64,000 bases of DNA from J054 sp963850255 (GCA_963850255.1 CAWKLL010000021.1:1-64000), one strand, 5' to 3'. Numbered from the stretch's first letter, positions 15,701-23,750 are shown. Translations and numbers: made by a program. The notes: generated by a model not told the origin, from the letters alone.

Positions 15701-18350
15701 CGCGCTGGCCGACATGACACTGTCAGACAACAGCATCGATGGCAGTCTTGAGCCGCTAAGCGGTGACGACCGTTACGATGACGACATCCTGGCGGAAGGG
15801 CGTATCGCTTTCTATCTGAAAGGCAAGATCAAGGGCCGCTACCTGATCACCGGGCAACTCGACAGCCAGGAAGAGGAACTGGACAACCTGCTCAGTAATC
15901 TGGGCGATAGAAACACGGACAGCCTGTTCCGACGGATCGACCCGGACCGCTATTACCCGGTTTACGGTGACGATTCGACCACTGTCGCCGATACCAACAG
16001 CCTTGGCCGCTTCTATGTCCGGGTCGACTGGGATCGCTCGCAGGCGGTCTGGGGCAACTACCAGACCAAGCTCACCGACTCCGAGTTCATTCAGTACAAC
16101 CGCAGCCTGTACGGCGCGCAGGCAAGTATCAAATCGGTCAACACGACAGCGCTCGACGAGACGCGCGGGGAAGCTACGCTGTTCGTGGCCGAGAACGAGA
16201 CTGCACTTGGTCATGTCGAGTTCCTCGGCACCGGCGGCAGTCTCTATTACCTGCGCCATCTCGACATTCTCGCCGGCTCCGACCAGGTGCGGATTGAGAT
16301 TCGCGACCGCGACAGCGGGCGGGTCATGGATGTCATCCCGCTTGCACGGGGTGTCGATTACCAGATCGACGAGTTACAGGGACGCGTGATTCTCAATCGA
16401 CCGCTGCTCACGATCGCGCAACAAGCGGCCCCGTCGGTCATCAAGGATGGCCCGCTGGACGGCAATCTCGCCGTGATGATTGTGGACTACGAATATGTGC
16501 CGGACAGCTTCGATGAAAACAACGTGATCGCGGGAGGCCGGGTGAAACGCTGGCTCGGAGACCACCTGCGGGTCGGCGGTGCCTACATTCACGAGTCGCG
16601 CGATAGCGAGGATTACGGATTAGCCGGCGCGGATTTGGTGCTGCAGGCAGGTAAGGGAACTTATTTCAAAGCAGAAGCAGCAAGCAGCGATGCAACGCAG
16701 ACTGAACGACTGTTTTCCACTGACGGTGGCCTGACCTTCCAAAGCCTGTCGGCAAGCAGCGCGCAGGACAGGTCTGGCAGCGCATACGGTTTTGAGGCCC
16801 GCATGAACACTAAAGAGCTGGGGTGGACCGAGGGCCAGACCACAGCAGCCGCATGGTGGCGGCATACCGACGCTGATTTCTCCGTTGCCCGTCGAGATAC
16901 CGGCGTGGATGTCGAAGAAGTCGGCGCCGAGTTGATCACAGAGGTCAACGATCGCATCACGCTGTCTGGCCGGGCAGCACGGGTCGATCGCAAAGAACAA
17001 CTGGAAGACACCAGCGTGTCCGCTCAGGTCGACTATCGTCTAAACGAAGACGGTACCTTGTCTGGAGAAGTCCGCTACATCGAACAGATTGGTCCGGGCG
17101 ATCTGGCTATCGATGCGACCCTGGTCGGAGTGCAGTATGCGCACCGCTTCAGCGATGCCCTCGAAGCGTACTTGTCGGGCCAGCTTGCGATAGACAGCAG
17201 CGATCAATATGAGGACAACGGACTGGTGACCGTGGGCGCTGTCTACGGTCTCAACGACCGCATGAGCCTGACAACCGAAACCAGCTCCGGTGAGCGCGGC
17301 AATGCGACGACCGTGGGCCTCGAATACCAGGTGAACTCGGATCACACGGTATACGGCAGCGTTACGCACTCGGCCGATCGCAGTGACTCGCCCTGGCAAG
17401 GCGTTGCCGATCAGAGCCGCCAGGGCCTGTTGCCCGGGTCGAGTTTGTCTCTGGGCCATCGCTCCGCGCTGAGTGACCAGGTCAAGATTTTCAATGAGTC
17501 GCAGATAAGCAACGCATCCAGTGCGCTGTCGCTGGGCCATGTCTTCGGTCTCGATTGGGCCAGCCCGAGTGGTTACAACCTGAATTTCAGCCTGCAGCGC
17601 AGCGACGCGGACAGTCGCCTGGGCGTGGTCAAACGCGACGCCGTCAGCCTCGGGGGCGGCTATCGCGGGCAGCGCCTGAACTGGTCAAGCCGCCTCGAGT
17701 TCCGCAAGGATCGGGGAGACACGCGCGTAGAGCAGTGGGTCACAACCAACCGCCTCGGCTGGAAACTGTCGCAGAACTACCGCCTGCTGGGCAAGCTCAA
17801 CTGGGCCGATACGAACGACGACGCGGACATTCGCGACAACACGCAGCTGATCGAGGCTTCTTTCGGTATCGCTTATCGACCTGTCGATACCAACAAGCTT
17901 AATTGGTTGGCGAAGTACACCTACCTCTACGATCTGCAGAGCGCCGGTCAGCTCGATGCCGGCACCGATCAGAGCTCGCACGTTGTGTCCGTCGAAGGTA
18001 TTCGAAGCTTCGGAAAACGCTGGAGCCTCGGTGGCAAGCTGGCCTGGCGGGAAAGCAGACTGCGTATCGATCGCAACACCGGCGACTGGTTCGATGAAGT
18101 GGCTACATTCGGTGCCGCCCGGGTCCGATATCACTTCACCAGCAAGTGGGATGGACTTGCGGAGTACCGATTGCTGACGCTGGATGAATCCAGCAGCAAC
18201 CGGCAAGGCTGGTTGGTGGGCGTGGACCGTCACCTGGGTGATAACTTCAAGGTCGGCGTGGGCTATAACTTCACCGAGTTCTCAGACGACCTGACGAACC
18301 TCGATTACGATCTCGAGGGATGGTTCCTGAATATCCTTGGCAAGTACTAG
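6735..18350 (+). CDS. Giant DUF11-repeat / OmpA-like / beta-barrel envelope protein
   Basis: An uninterrupted frame of about 3,870 codons. I prefer the ATG at 6735 because it directly begins a signal peptide (LIVSIALAGLGLSGPAGA); an ATG at 6696 is in frame. From about 7700 to 12050 come roughly nine DUF11-like beta-sandwich units with signatures such as TPGDTVTYDL and VTDDAPAGLTN. SdrD/CNA-B-like segments follow (12480-13160), then another DUF11 unit (13190-13590). An OmpA-like peptidoglycan-binding domain lies at about 13990-14340 (VGHTDDEP, LSEARA, NRRVEIFV), followed by a small prealbumin-like domain (14400-14680). The last 2.7 kb encode alternating amphipathic strands ending in LGKY, as expected of an outer-membrane barrel. 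The likely role is a very long surface or adhesion structure anchored in both outer membrane and cell wall. Function is inferred. Confidence 0.75.
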   Translation: MLHFRCRFLIVSIALAGLGLSGPAGAGLPQLTASVPTDAFVGEEFCFSTSFTNGDPGELGFGPYYRLIVGDDFTINSASFLGASLSPQLVGSFGAPPPPGNELTDPISGDPVTGTQNSKFYVVRYPIGSVTSTSPPLDLDVCVSVAADAVINVAQNDAVSITPGFEFGDTATGANGAQVGAASSFPVTPRVITYSISDMTAEDERPPGPLWQWNVQACANIASDRVVTPIDFNTVEPINLPNNIQFVGPIAFSGTGVNCAATTLPADLTAGPGGSIDLNCTSGNGIIGNGEEICATFPVYITDTLDPLSCDTDTSINTAKHVALQKGSGGGATPGAVRNYSVNIQVSEYVAGITRLEIIDTLPDGVTFNDDAQVNFGSGAVLLTGALRTVDPGTPGPGQTQVTYFITNAVGPLGPAASGTLTYSATIDQTYEAPPLNNQPIRSRDVLSNTLTSSYDISAGATDCSDTSGDSFTIEDISIGKTLIDPAGGIVEPGDSVTFRLRMDIPSGDVQGIVFEDFFPFPVFNAASLSTVTDLNVNPDIDYGPNHDAPRVPVSINTNAGDNRLEILWPDVVTTSPQVIEVDVTIEVTNDPFADGLALSNIFRAMTDNTPADDDTDLTIVQITARSPQLSIAKTVVGASSDLTPGDTVTYDLIASNASTAEAYDVIVTDDAPAGLTNCALASATGGAGAPGDSPFDVDGFRFTSFDLPTNTALDGGASVTLQVTCDVDISATPGQSITNTATVTWASAPGATAFPAQTIDATVTTENIATPVKAVLATSEVSTPDSSPRPLAPGEVARFRMSVAIPEGTLNNASLTDFIPPGLQFVNDGTLRIAFVGNDTGGITASSLGQANCASGTLEQAGSLASITPDCALAPQAGPFSSGTDVALSLGDVVNDELDGDEEYILLELNAVALDDQANGTTNGNQFRILSDEVDVQSPQAQVRHAKPELQITKDAVPNVLDAGDLVTYTITIEHTGSSLADAFDISFGDQLDGTQLTNFTFISGPVAPGGETCTATGAVVDATDPFVAGISISFDSLPLGEVCEISYSAETQASVLPGQAVPNTATVDYDSLPGNGTDPNVTGSPPGAAGSYNVQDTGDVTIQAPVLELAIDSTSLTHTPDGGAGTAAGDPRLLSVDEVIRYRIEVRLPEGSAPDFTINSLLPPGLRYETGTARLAFLAEGAGIVAAPAIICLNGGTLNATGDETNLASTEPDCEIAASGGPFASGTDPVFNLGDLMNDDMDADQEYVILEFDARVVNEIGVQQGTDLDSLYQLSINGSNAGSSTTAFAEVVEPQLSCAVNVTPDPIDNLVEPTPTAAFSYTLTNTGGASAFQAGAPAGGGWIIDLPTGLENIVNLTVTPTGDLFLNGTSTPVGAGDFTLSGADSNVLTAVAPLQFAPGSSLVVAFEANLQATVLPGDSLDDNCAIVYAAQAAGNAGDNVRDGSDLASGAGNSPINDATNLNDYRTETPSTLNTIAEEPEIGVANQVVAGPLSNGDGSYDLSFEIRVENTGNVGLENLTLIDDLAGTFSGAGIALNSVNVVSDSGTLVLNPAYTGAGANTNLLDPTSTLPVGEAGTVTVSITVTPGANLGPFNNSVTGTAESDRSAAPVSDLSDDGAVVDEDGDGDPTDESDPTVVTFPVLGVAKDATVGTPNFDGTFTSTITIAVENFGAVTVSDVQVVDELAATLAPATIVSIDNLAAAGALSLTNAGFDGNGNTNLLTGSESLVSGGTATISFDMTFDPSCSVGPFSNVATASGMRPGGLPVEDDSVAGTDPDANGNGDPTDDASPTPISITVGTDGLVELTEQILPGETLTLTVTDAEQNFDSGVVDTVAATITNVTTGETEDLVLTETGPDTGIFTTDLPTTQGAGAGTNNDGVLTVDFVQDLQASYTDTLTSTGCVVELTDTGVVVGLATVSGNVWLEQNPDDVFDPAEQALEAWIVELRDMNGVLVATVPVAADGSYTIPDVLPGMDYTISVLHPATSASFGLIEDLDLLPDQTVVDLNLPIDPSGVFYDVAQRTALSGTTVRITDNAGTPLPNACVLPGQQNQVTAADGFYRIDLLPDADPACASGGTFCLAFDVPGGYQDGFSQLLQPLPNPLDPTGLADPVQVGSSAAPPQIGDPTDYYSCFTLESNDPDIVFNNVPLDPVGLELDSVRLTKTADRSQISVGGLIRYTITIENLSTVPLPNIEVTDSLPPGFVYAENSARLDGDATGFTVTGPRPLIFSSIALAGEQRRELRYILRVGAGVTQGEYINTATPNLSGIPIGNSDTASVQVVADPDFEETTIIGKVWNDRDGDGWQDSADATGLTLSGGPFGDARQLEDLSGRSSQYADPENHSLTLIVASSDEPLVLTSAEGSQVTLLPDGRLLNEHRGQVADGQNSQVLTISRKQLMKAPREIKRPLTQTSTVTLDQVVEAVRFPSGKARIPTEAVANLRDALAELQGKKNLRVRFVGHTDDEPLTPRTAAVYRDNQGLSEARARTVAEFMQSALGLPASALEWDGRGDSEPVAWNDTPANMAKNRRVEIFVLYDETEILETTETIIEAAEPLGEMAVTVTNLGLSEPGIPGVRVATVEGLVIETDSFGRYHIAAVDGGFLERGRNYIVKVDPSTLPDTAEFTTENPRVKRITQGLLNQFDFGMRLANQAAIAPAEALRRQTTDGVGTIQSATNAAPPAMTAANDCRGENCITTDGQQLRILGGNPGPGRATSAAAYQEQTEGFARGGRVWMTEDPDVLEPRLAVSGPAQLPVANRRVSSRTRFIAYTNYAAFIDSAELHLYRETDADRIEPVAVISFDGTVDPFTSFLYFEWDGATGSRLDAGERLAYVLRVRDKEGRLDETAESFIQLMDNASFQRAEQEQETRWLQQAEAQPQWPISLNGTTGVVNPELAHWTLARIYGRSQIVRQQIPLHGSRVRLSGGDFGDKASLYVNEHWLPIDVNDRFAVEYILPIGQHVANVSGRYLSGEQWQREIPVEVTGKHLFLVALADMTLSDNSIDGSLEPLSGDDRYDDDILAEGRIAFYLKGKIKGRYLITGQLDSQEEELDNLLSNLGDRNTDSLFRRIDPDRYYPVYGDDSTTVADTNSLGRFYVRVDWDRSQAVWGNYQTKLTDSEFIQYNRSLYGAQASIKSVNTTALDETRGEATLFVAENETALGHVEFLGTGGSLYYLRHLDILAGSDQVRIEIRDRDSGRVMDVIPLARGVDYQIDELQGRVILNRPLLTIAQQAAPSVIKDGPLDGNLAVMIVDYEYVPDSFDENNVIAGGRVKRWLGDHLRVGGAYIHESRDSEDYGLAGADLVLQAGKGTYFKAEAASSDATQTERLFSTDGGLTFQSLSASSAQDRSGSAYGFEARMNTKELGWTEGQTTAAAWWRHTDADFSVARRDTGVDVEEVGAELITEVNDRITLSGRAARVDRKEQLEDTSVSAQVDYRLNEDGTLSGEVRYIEQIGPGDLAIDATLVGVQYAHRFSDALEAYLSGQLAIDSSDQYEDNGLVTVGAVYGLNDRMSLTTETSSGERGNATTVGLEYQVNSDHTVYGSVTHSADRSDSPWQGVADQSRQGLLPGSSLSLGHRSALSDQVKIFNESQISNASSALSLGHVFGLDWASPSGYNLNFSLQRSDADSRLGVVKRDAVSLGGGYRGQRLNWSSRLEFRKDRGDTRVEQWVTTNRLGWKLSQNYRLLGKLNWADTNDDADIRDNTQLIEASFGIAYRPVDTNKLNWLAKYTYLYDLQSAGQLDAGTDQSSHVVSVEGIRSFGKRWSLGGKLAWRESRLRIDRNTGDWFDEVATFGAARVRYHFTSKWDGLAEYRLLTLDESSSNRQGWLVGVDRHLGDNFKVGVGYNFTEFSDDLTNLDYDLEGWFLNILGKY

Positions 18351-18659
18351 CCGATTAGGGTGCGGCCGCCCAGTTCGGTCGGTGAGACTAAGAAACATAA
18401 ACGCCCTGGTGCAAGTATTCTGGCTTGCGGGAAGTGGTCAAAGTAATCTGGTCTACCGGTGATCAGAGGGAATCGGGTGCTCGCTAGGGCATCCGGACTA
18501 CCCGCCATTCAAGGTCGTTACGGTGATTTCCGCATCCCCGCGACTAATCTCGGCGGGATCGGGCTCATGCCCGACATGCTGTGCCCGCCGCGATGCGCGG
18601 CAGTCAGCAGCTTCTCTGCCAGGGCATCGACCATCGCGTAATCGAGCATGTCCCCAAAA
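18351..18659. other. Intergenic, no feature seen
   Basis: About 300 bases between the 3' ends of the giant envelope gene and the minus-strand P-type ATPase. The two genes converge here. I see no convincing terminator hairpin with a T-run, no RNA gene and no repeat shared with the rest of the window. Confidence 0.5.
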
Positions 18660-21432
18660 CTAATTCGCATCGGCAACTACGCGCGGGTCGTTCTCGTCCG
18701 ACAGTCTCTCGCCAGACAGCCTGCGCCAGACCGCCTTTTCGATCTCGACGACCAGCAACATGGCAACGCCGGCAGCCACCACAGCGACGCCGTCGAAAAA
18801 GGCGACCGGCCGCGTGTCGAAGATCACCTGCATGAACGGCGCATAGGTCAATGCGAACTGTGCCGCGGTCACCAGCCCAACACCGATCAGCACCGGCGCG
18901 CGTGCCCAGCGCGCCCTCGCCAGGTCATCGACGTGCCGTGTACGTAGCGCACGCTGAACAGATAGAAGATCTCCATGACGACGATCGTGTTGACGACGAT
19001 CGTGCGCGCGGTTTCCAGCGGCAGGCCCCGCGACTCGGCCCAGGAAGAACATGCCGAACGCGCCGACCAGGAACAGGACCGAGACGAAACCGATTCGCCA
19101 CAGCAACCTGCCGACTGAGAATCCTCGCCCAGGGCGTCTCGGTGCGCGGCGCATTGTCGCCAGGCTCGGTCGGCTCGAAGGCCAGCGTCAGGCCGAGCGC
19201 GACCGCGGTGATCATGTTGATCCAGAGGATCTGGACCGGCGTGATCGGCAGGGCCAGCCCGAATGCAAGGGCCGCGAGAATAGTCAGAGCCTCGCCGCCA
19301 TTGGTCGGCAGGGTCCAGCCGATGACCTTCATCAGGTTGTCGTAAACCGTCCGGCCCTCGCGCACCGCCGCGACGATCGACGCGAAATTGTCGTCGGCGA
19401 GCACCATCTCGGCCGCTTCCTTGGCGGCCTCCGTACCCTTGCGCCCCATGGCGATGCCGACGTCGGCGCGCTTCAGCGCCGGCGCATCGTTTACCCCGTC
19501 GCCGGTCATCGCGACCGTCAGCCCGTCCGCCTGCAGTGCCTTTACGAGGCGCAGCTTGTGTTCGGGGGTGGTGCGTGCAAACACGTGAGTCTCGAGCACC
19601 GCGGCTTTCAGCGCTTCGTCGCTGAGCCCCTCGATGTCCTGACCGGTCCGGCGTAATCGGGTTCTCCGCGATACCAAGCTGCCGTGCGATTTCACGCGCC
19701 GTGACGGCGTGGTCACCGGTAATCATCTTCACGCGGATCCCGGCCGCCTGACACTCGGCAACTGCCTTGATCGCCTCATCACGCGGCGGATCGACGAAGC
19801 CGAAGAAGCCGAGCAGCGTCAGCCCTGTTTCAACGTCGTCAAAAGCCAGAGATCGCAGGTCGCCGTCGACCGGTTTCTCGGCCAGCGCGAGTACCCGTTC
19901 GCCGCGCGCCGCGGTCTCGTCGATGCGCTGCCGCCAGTAGTCACGATCAATGGTCTTCGTCACCGTCGGCCCACGCTGCGTACGCACATATCAAGCAACT
20001 CGCTCCGGCGCGCCCTTGACGTGACGCAGGCCTGCGCCGTCGTGATCATGGTGCAGCGTCGCCATGAACCGATGCTCGGATTCGAACGGGATCTCGTCGC
20101 TGTCGTGGCCACTGTCTCCGCTGCGAACGCCGGGTCGAGCCCGGCCTTCATGCCGAGCGATGACGAGGGCTGCCTTCCATCGGGTCGCCATCGACGATCC
20201 AGTCGTCGTCCGCTGGTGCGCAGCGTCGGCGTCGTTGCAGAGGAGCGCCGCGCGGATCAGATCGTCAGCAGCCGGGATGCCGATGATCGAGCGATACGGG
20301 CGCGCCAGCTGCAGCAGGAAATCCCCGTCCGGCTCGTAGCCCACGCCCGATCACCTCGAACAGCTGCCGGCTCGTGTGATCGCTGCGCACGGTCATCTCG
20401 TTGCGCGTCAGCGTGCCGGTCTTGTCCGAGCAGATCACCGACACCGAGCCCAGCGTCTCCACCGCGGGCAGGCGGCGAATGATCGCGTTGCGCTCGTGCC
20501 ATGCGCTGCACGCCGATCGCCAGCGTGATGGTCATGATCGCCGGCAGCCCCTCCGGGATCGCCGCCACCGCCAGCCCGACCACGGCCATGAATGCGTCGG
20601 CCAGTCGGATAGCCACGCACCAGACGGCAGAACACGAACGCGAGACCGGACAATGCCGCAGTGATCACCAGGTGAGCCGCGCGCGCGAACGCGTCCATCT
20701 GCCGGATCAGTGGCGTCTTCAGGGTCTCGACCTCGCCGATCAGCGTCGCTGATACGGCCGAGCTCGGTCTCGACCGCCGGTCGCGACGACGACGCCGGCG
20801 CCCTGGCCAGCGGCCACGAAGGTGCCCGAGAACGCCAGCGAGTGCGGTCAGCCGAGCGGCGCGTCGTCGGTGCCACCGCGTCGATGCGACTTGTCGACCG
20901 CGACCGACTCGCCGGTCAGGATCGCCTCGTCGATGCGCAGGTTGCGCGCGCGCAGCAGGCGCAGGTCGGCCGGCACCCGGTCGCCGGCCTCGAGCAGCAC
21001 GATGTCGCCCGGCACGCATCCGCTCGGCGGCGACCGTCGTCCGGTGACCATCGCGCGATCACGCTCGCCCGACGGGTCGATCATGCTGCGGATCGCTTCG
21101 AGCGCGTTTTCGGCCCGGCCCTCCTGGAGGAAACCGATGGCCGCGTTGACGATGACCACGGCGAGAATCACCCCGGCGTCGATCGCATGCTCGAGCAACA
21201 ACGACATCACCGCCGCGGCAAGCAGCACGTAGATGAGCACATTGTGGAACTGCATCAGCAGCCGTTGCCAGGCGCTGCGCTTCGGCCCCTGGGGCAGCAA
21301 ATTCGGGCCCAGCGTCGCGAGGCGTTCGACGGCTTCGGCCTCACTGAGACCATCGGCGCGTGCGGACAGGGCAGCGACAGCCTCGTCGGCCGTTCGGGCA
21401 TGCCAGAGCCCTGTGAGATCGCTATGGTTCAT
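18660..21432 (-). pseudogene. P-type cation ATPase (PII type), many frameshifts
   Basis: Reading the minus strand from an ATG at 21432, segments in different frames line up with a full-length P-type ATPase. They include the N-terminal domain (QFHNVLIYVLLAAAVMSLLLEHAIDAG), the actuator ILTGES, the membrane AAIPEGLPA, the phosphorylation site DKTGTLTRNEM, the hinge TGDGVNDAPAL, and the last helices up to about 18800. AAIPEGLPA favours the calcium/PMR1-like PIIA group over heavy-metal pumps. At least eight frame changes are needed to join the parts, so as written it cannot make a pump. All core motifs are intact, which fits recent inactivation or local sequence errors better than old decay. The gene has no operon partner. 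Confidence 0.8.
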
Positions 21433-21881
21433 CGATTTCGCTCACGTTTTTCAATCCGCATTTTACCGACAACGCGTGAGCTTTCAGCCCAGGAGTTTCT
21501 GCGTCTAATACTTATGCACAAGCGCGCCCACATTGGTGCACCCCGGCCTGCGCCTGGTCTTCGGCGGATCGGTCGAGGCGGGTTGCAAGCGAGCGGATGA
21601 TGGGGGTCAGGGTCGCGATCCAGGCTGAGCCGCCGCTCCCGGCGATCGTCGTTCGGCCCGTGAATTTTCGCTGTGGCGCTGGAAATGCAAGCAGGGGAAG
21701 CCGCCTGGCGACACGCGTCCGTCCCGGCGCGAGGGCCGGGAGGAGGGGGCGTCGGCGCGGGAGTCAGATCAGCAGCTCTGCGGATTACCACTTCGCACTA
21801 TGTACTTTAGCTAATTGAACTTTAGGAAAGTTATGTCAAAGAATACCAAAGTTAGACAAACCAAAAAGAGGAGCAAATCTC
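21433..21881. promoter_or_regulatory. Divergent intergenic region with ACTTTAG repeats
   Basis: This 449-bp region separates the P-type ATPase start from the secreted-protein gene on the other strand. The left 350 bases are GC-rich and show nothing I can support. The right end is AT-rich, with ACTTTAG at 21804-21810 and again at 21819-21825. The second copy lies inside a palindrome AACTTT-AGG-AAAGTT (21818-21832). These could be regulator sites for the gene at 21882, whose ribosome site AGAGGAG follows. No clean -35/-10 pair is evident. Confidence 0.35.
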
Positions 21882-22589
21882 ATGGGCAATAACTACAAGA
21901 TTTCCATCGCATCCGTACTCGCGCTGACGCTGGGCAGCGCTACGGCAGTGGCGGACCCGGTAGAAACCTACATCGGCCTGAACGCCGCGGCCCCGTCCGC
22001 TGTCGTCAGCGCGCTGGACACGCTGTTCGCCAGCGACGCTGGCAAGGGCTCGAAAGTGTACCTCGTGCGGTCGGTTTTCGACGGGGAGGATCCTGTCACG
22101 CATTTCCTGGTGTCCGAGTACGACAACTTTGCCGATTACGACAAGATGACCGCCAGCCGGGTGCGCTCCAGCGGCTGGGGCGATGCAATGGCCGCGGTCA
22201 ACCGCCACGCTGAACCGATTCGCAGCGGCATCGGCATTATCCGCGCCGACTATGGTTCCGGCTGGCCTGACCGCGACAACTTCATCATGGTGTTCTCGCT
22301 GAAGGTAGCGGACGCCAACAAGTACGCTGAGGCGCTGGACGAGCTGGCGAACTCCGACATCGGCAAGCAGGCACCGGGCATCACCCGCCTGCTGGAGAAT
22401 CGATCCGCGGGCGCAGCGCCGTCACATTACGTGGTGATGTCGGCACCCACGTTTGCGGCGTTGAACGAGCACCTGGACGCGATGTTTGCCAGCGAGGCCT
22501 ATGCCGACTTCAACGACGAAGTCTCGGACATTCGTGACATCGTTGGCACGTCGAGCTACCGTAAAGTCAAGGTCTGGGAAACGGACTAG
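21882..22589 (+). CDS. Secreted protein of unknown function with two similar halves
   Basis: 235 residues with a signal peptide (ISIASVLALTLGSATAVA, cut before DPVET) and a clear AGAGGAG ribosome site. The mature chain appears to hold two related units. ALDTLFASDAGKGSKVYLV in the first half resembles ALDELANSDIGKQAPGITR in the second, each followed by strands and a helix, as in duplicated ferredoxin-like or dimeric alpha-beta barrel folds. I do not recognise a named family. There are no cysteines, haem motifs or membrane helices in the mature part. The protein is periplasmic or extracellular. A stable hairpin follows the gene. Confidence 0.7.
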   Translation: MGNNYKISIASVLALTLGSATAVADPVETYIGLNAAAPSAVVSALDTLFASDAGKGSKVYLVRSVFDGEDPVTHFLVSEYDNFADYDKMTASRVRSSGWGDAMAAVNRHAEPIRSGIGIIRADYGSGWPDRDNFIMVFSLKVADANKYAEALDELANSDIGKQAPGITRLLENRSAGAAPSHYVVMSAPTFAALNEHLDAMFASEAYADFNDEVSDIRDIVGTSSYRKVKVWETD

Positions 22590-22624
22590 ACGGTTCGAGG
22601 CTAAGATTATTTCGCCCTCGAATC

Positions 22625-22653
22625 GGGCGGGGACCTGTTACGGGTTCCCGCCC
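22625..22653 (+). terminator. Hairpin after the 21882 gene
   Basis: GGGCGGGGACC (22625-22635) pairs with GGTTCCCGCCC (22643-22653) across a seven-base loop, including one G-U pair. No T-run follows, so it may act as a weak terminator or a 3' RNA stabiliser. Confidence 0.45.
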
Positions 22654-22886
22654 TCTCAGCCCAGGTGGTGGCTTTCGCGTTTGGCCTGGCCGCAGCTTCG
22701 CTTTTTCCGGCGTATAAACACACTCGGCGAGGTCGCCGGCATGTGTGCCGGCCGGCGCAAAAGTGGCGCATGATCACTGGCCGGGTGTATTACCGGGCCA
22801 CGCAATCTGCTGACGGGTTGCTAGAATAACAACAGCTGCTGAGAAAGCCGGGCCAACAGCCATGGCGGAAATGCCGGAGCGAAAAC

Positions 22887-23630
22887 ATGGGATCAACAAT
22901 TATTCGCAAGCTGACGTTGACCCTCGCGGTCACGTTAGCAGCACTTGCCGCCGGAGCGACCGAACACGGCGCTTCCTCACAGGACATGTCGCTCAGCGAC
23001 CACATGCATCTGCACCTGAGCTCTATCCGGGGGGTCAAGCAATTCATCATTGCCGGGCAACTGGCTGGTATGCGGGAGCCAGCGGCCTGGCTGGCCGAGC
23101 ACGATATCGCAACGGGTTTGCCGCCAGGCTGGGAGCCCTATGTTGCCGAGCTGCGCCGGCACGCTGAGGAAACCGTATCGGCGAATCACCTGGTTTTCGC
23201 TGCCGCGGCTTTCAGTGAAATGGCGCGTACCTGCGGTGACTGTCATCGCGCGAATAGCGTGCGCGGTGTGGTGGAGGCGAACAGCGCAGCATTGCCGGTC
23301 GGTGACAGCCTGCGCGCACAGATGCGGCGTCACCTGTGGGCCGCGGATCGAATGTGGGAGGGCCTCATCGGCCCGTCGGACGATGCCTGGAATGCGGGTG
23401 TTGCAGCGCTTGCGAATATCCAGGTGCGGGCTGCCGACATTGGCGCGCCACCGGCCGTGCAGCCGAAGGTCGAGTACCTGTTGGCCAGGGTCGGTGAGCT
23501 CGGACAGCTGGGGAGGGGCGCCAATGCGAGCCAGGAGCGCAGTGCGATCTATGGGGAATTCCTGTCACTGTGTGCTGACTGTCATTCATGGACCGGCGGC
23601 GGCCCGGGGGGCCGGAACGGTCGCCCGTAA
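22887..23630 (+). CDS. Periplasmic di-haem c-type cytochrome-like protein
   Basis: 247 residues with a signal peptide (LTLTLAVTLAALAAGA). Two haem-attachment motifs are present, CGDCH at residues 116-120 and CADCH at 229-233. Each lies at the end of a helical half of about 100 residues, so the protein looks like a tandem duplication of a cytochrome c'/c556-like four-helix unit with a C-terminal haem site. It would bind two covalent haems in the periplasm and carry electrons or sense a ligand. No oxidoreductase gene is adjacent. The preceding secreted-protein gene is on the same strand, 297 bp upstream. The family assignment is by motif and layout. Confidence 0.65.
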   Translation: MGSTIIRKLTLTLAVTLAALAAGATEHGASSQDMSLSDHMHLHLSSIRGVKQFIIAGQLAGMREPAAWLAEHDIATGLPPGWEPYVAELRRHAEETVSANHLVFAAAAFSEMARTCGDCHRANSVRGVVEANSAALPVGDSLRAQMRRHLWAADRMWEGLIGPSDDAWNAGVAALANIQVRAADIGAPPAVQPKVEYLLARVGELGQLGRGANASQERSAIYGEFLSLCADCHSWTGGGPGGRNGRP

Positions 23631-23714
23631 TCCGATGTCGCGCATCATTGTTCCCCCTGCAGCTGCCCGGCGGCGTCGATCAGGGCTTTCTGTTCATCGC
23701 CGCGATCAGGCAAG

Positions 23715-23739
23715 AAAAAACCCCAACCGAAAACGGTTG
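23715..23739 (-). terminator. Rho-independent terminator (minus strand)
   Basis: On the minus strand CAACCG-TTTT-CGGTTG is followed by GGG and six T. It sits just past the short copy of the tmRNA 3' end at 23751-23770, as a terminator would in a complete tmRNA or tRNA gene. Confidence 0.6.
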
Positions 23740-23750
23740 AGTTTGTCTTA

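Noticed and set aside
19709..20482. A 257-residue plus-strand frame opposite the P-type ATPase
   Set aside because: The minus-strand frames carry ATPase motifs; this one has none and ends in low-complexity Arg/Ser/Pro.
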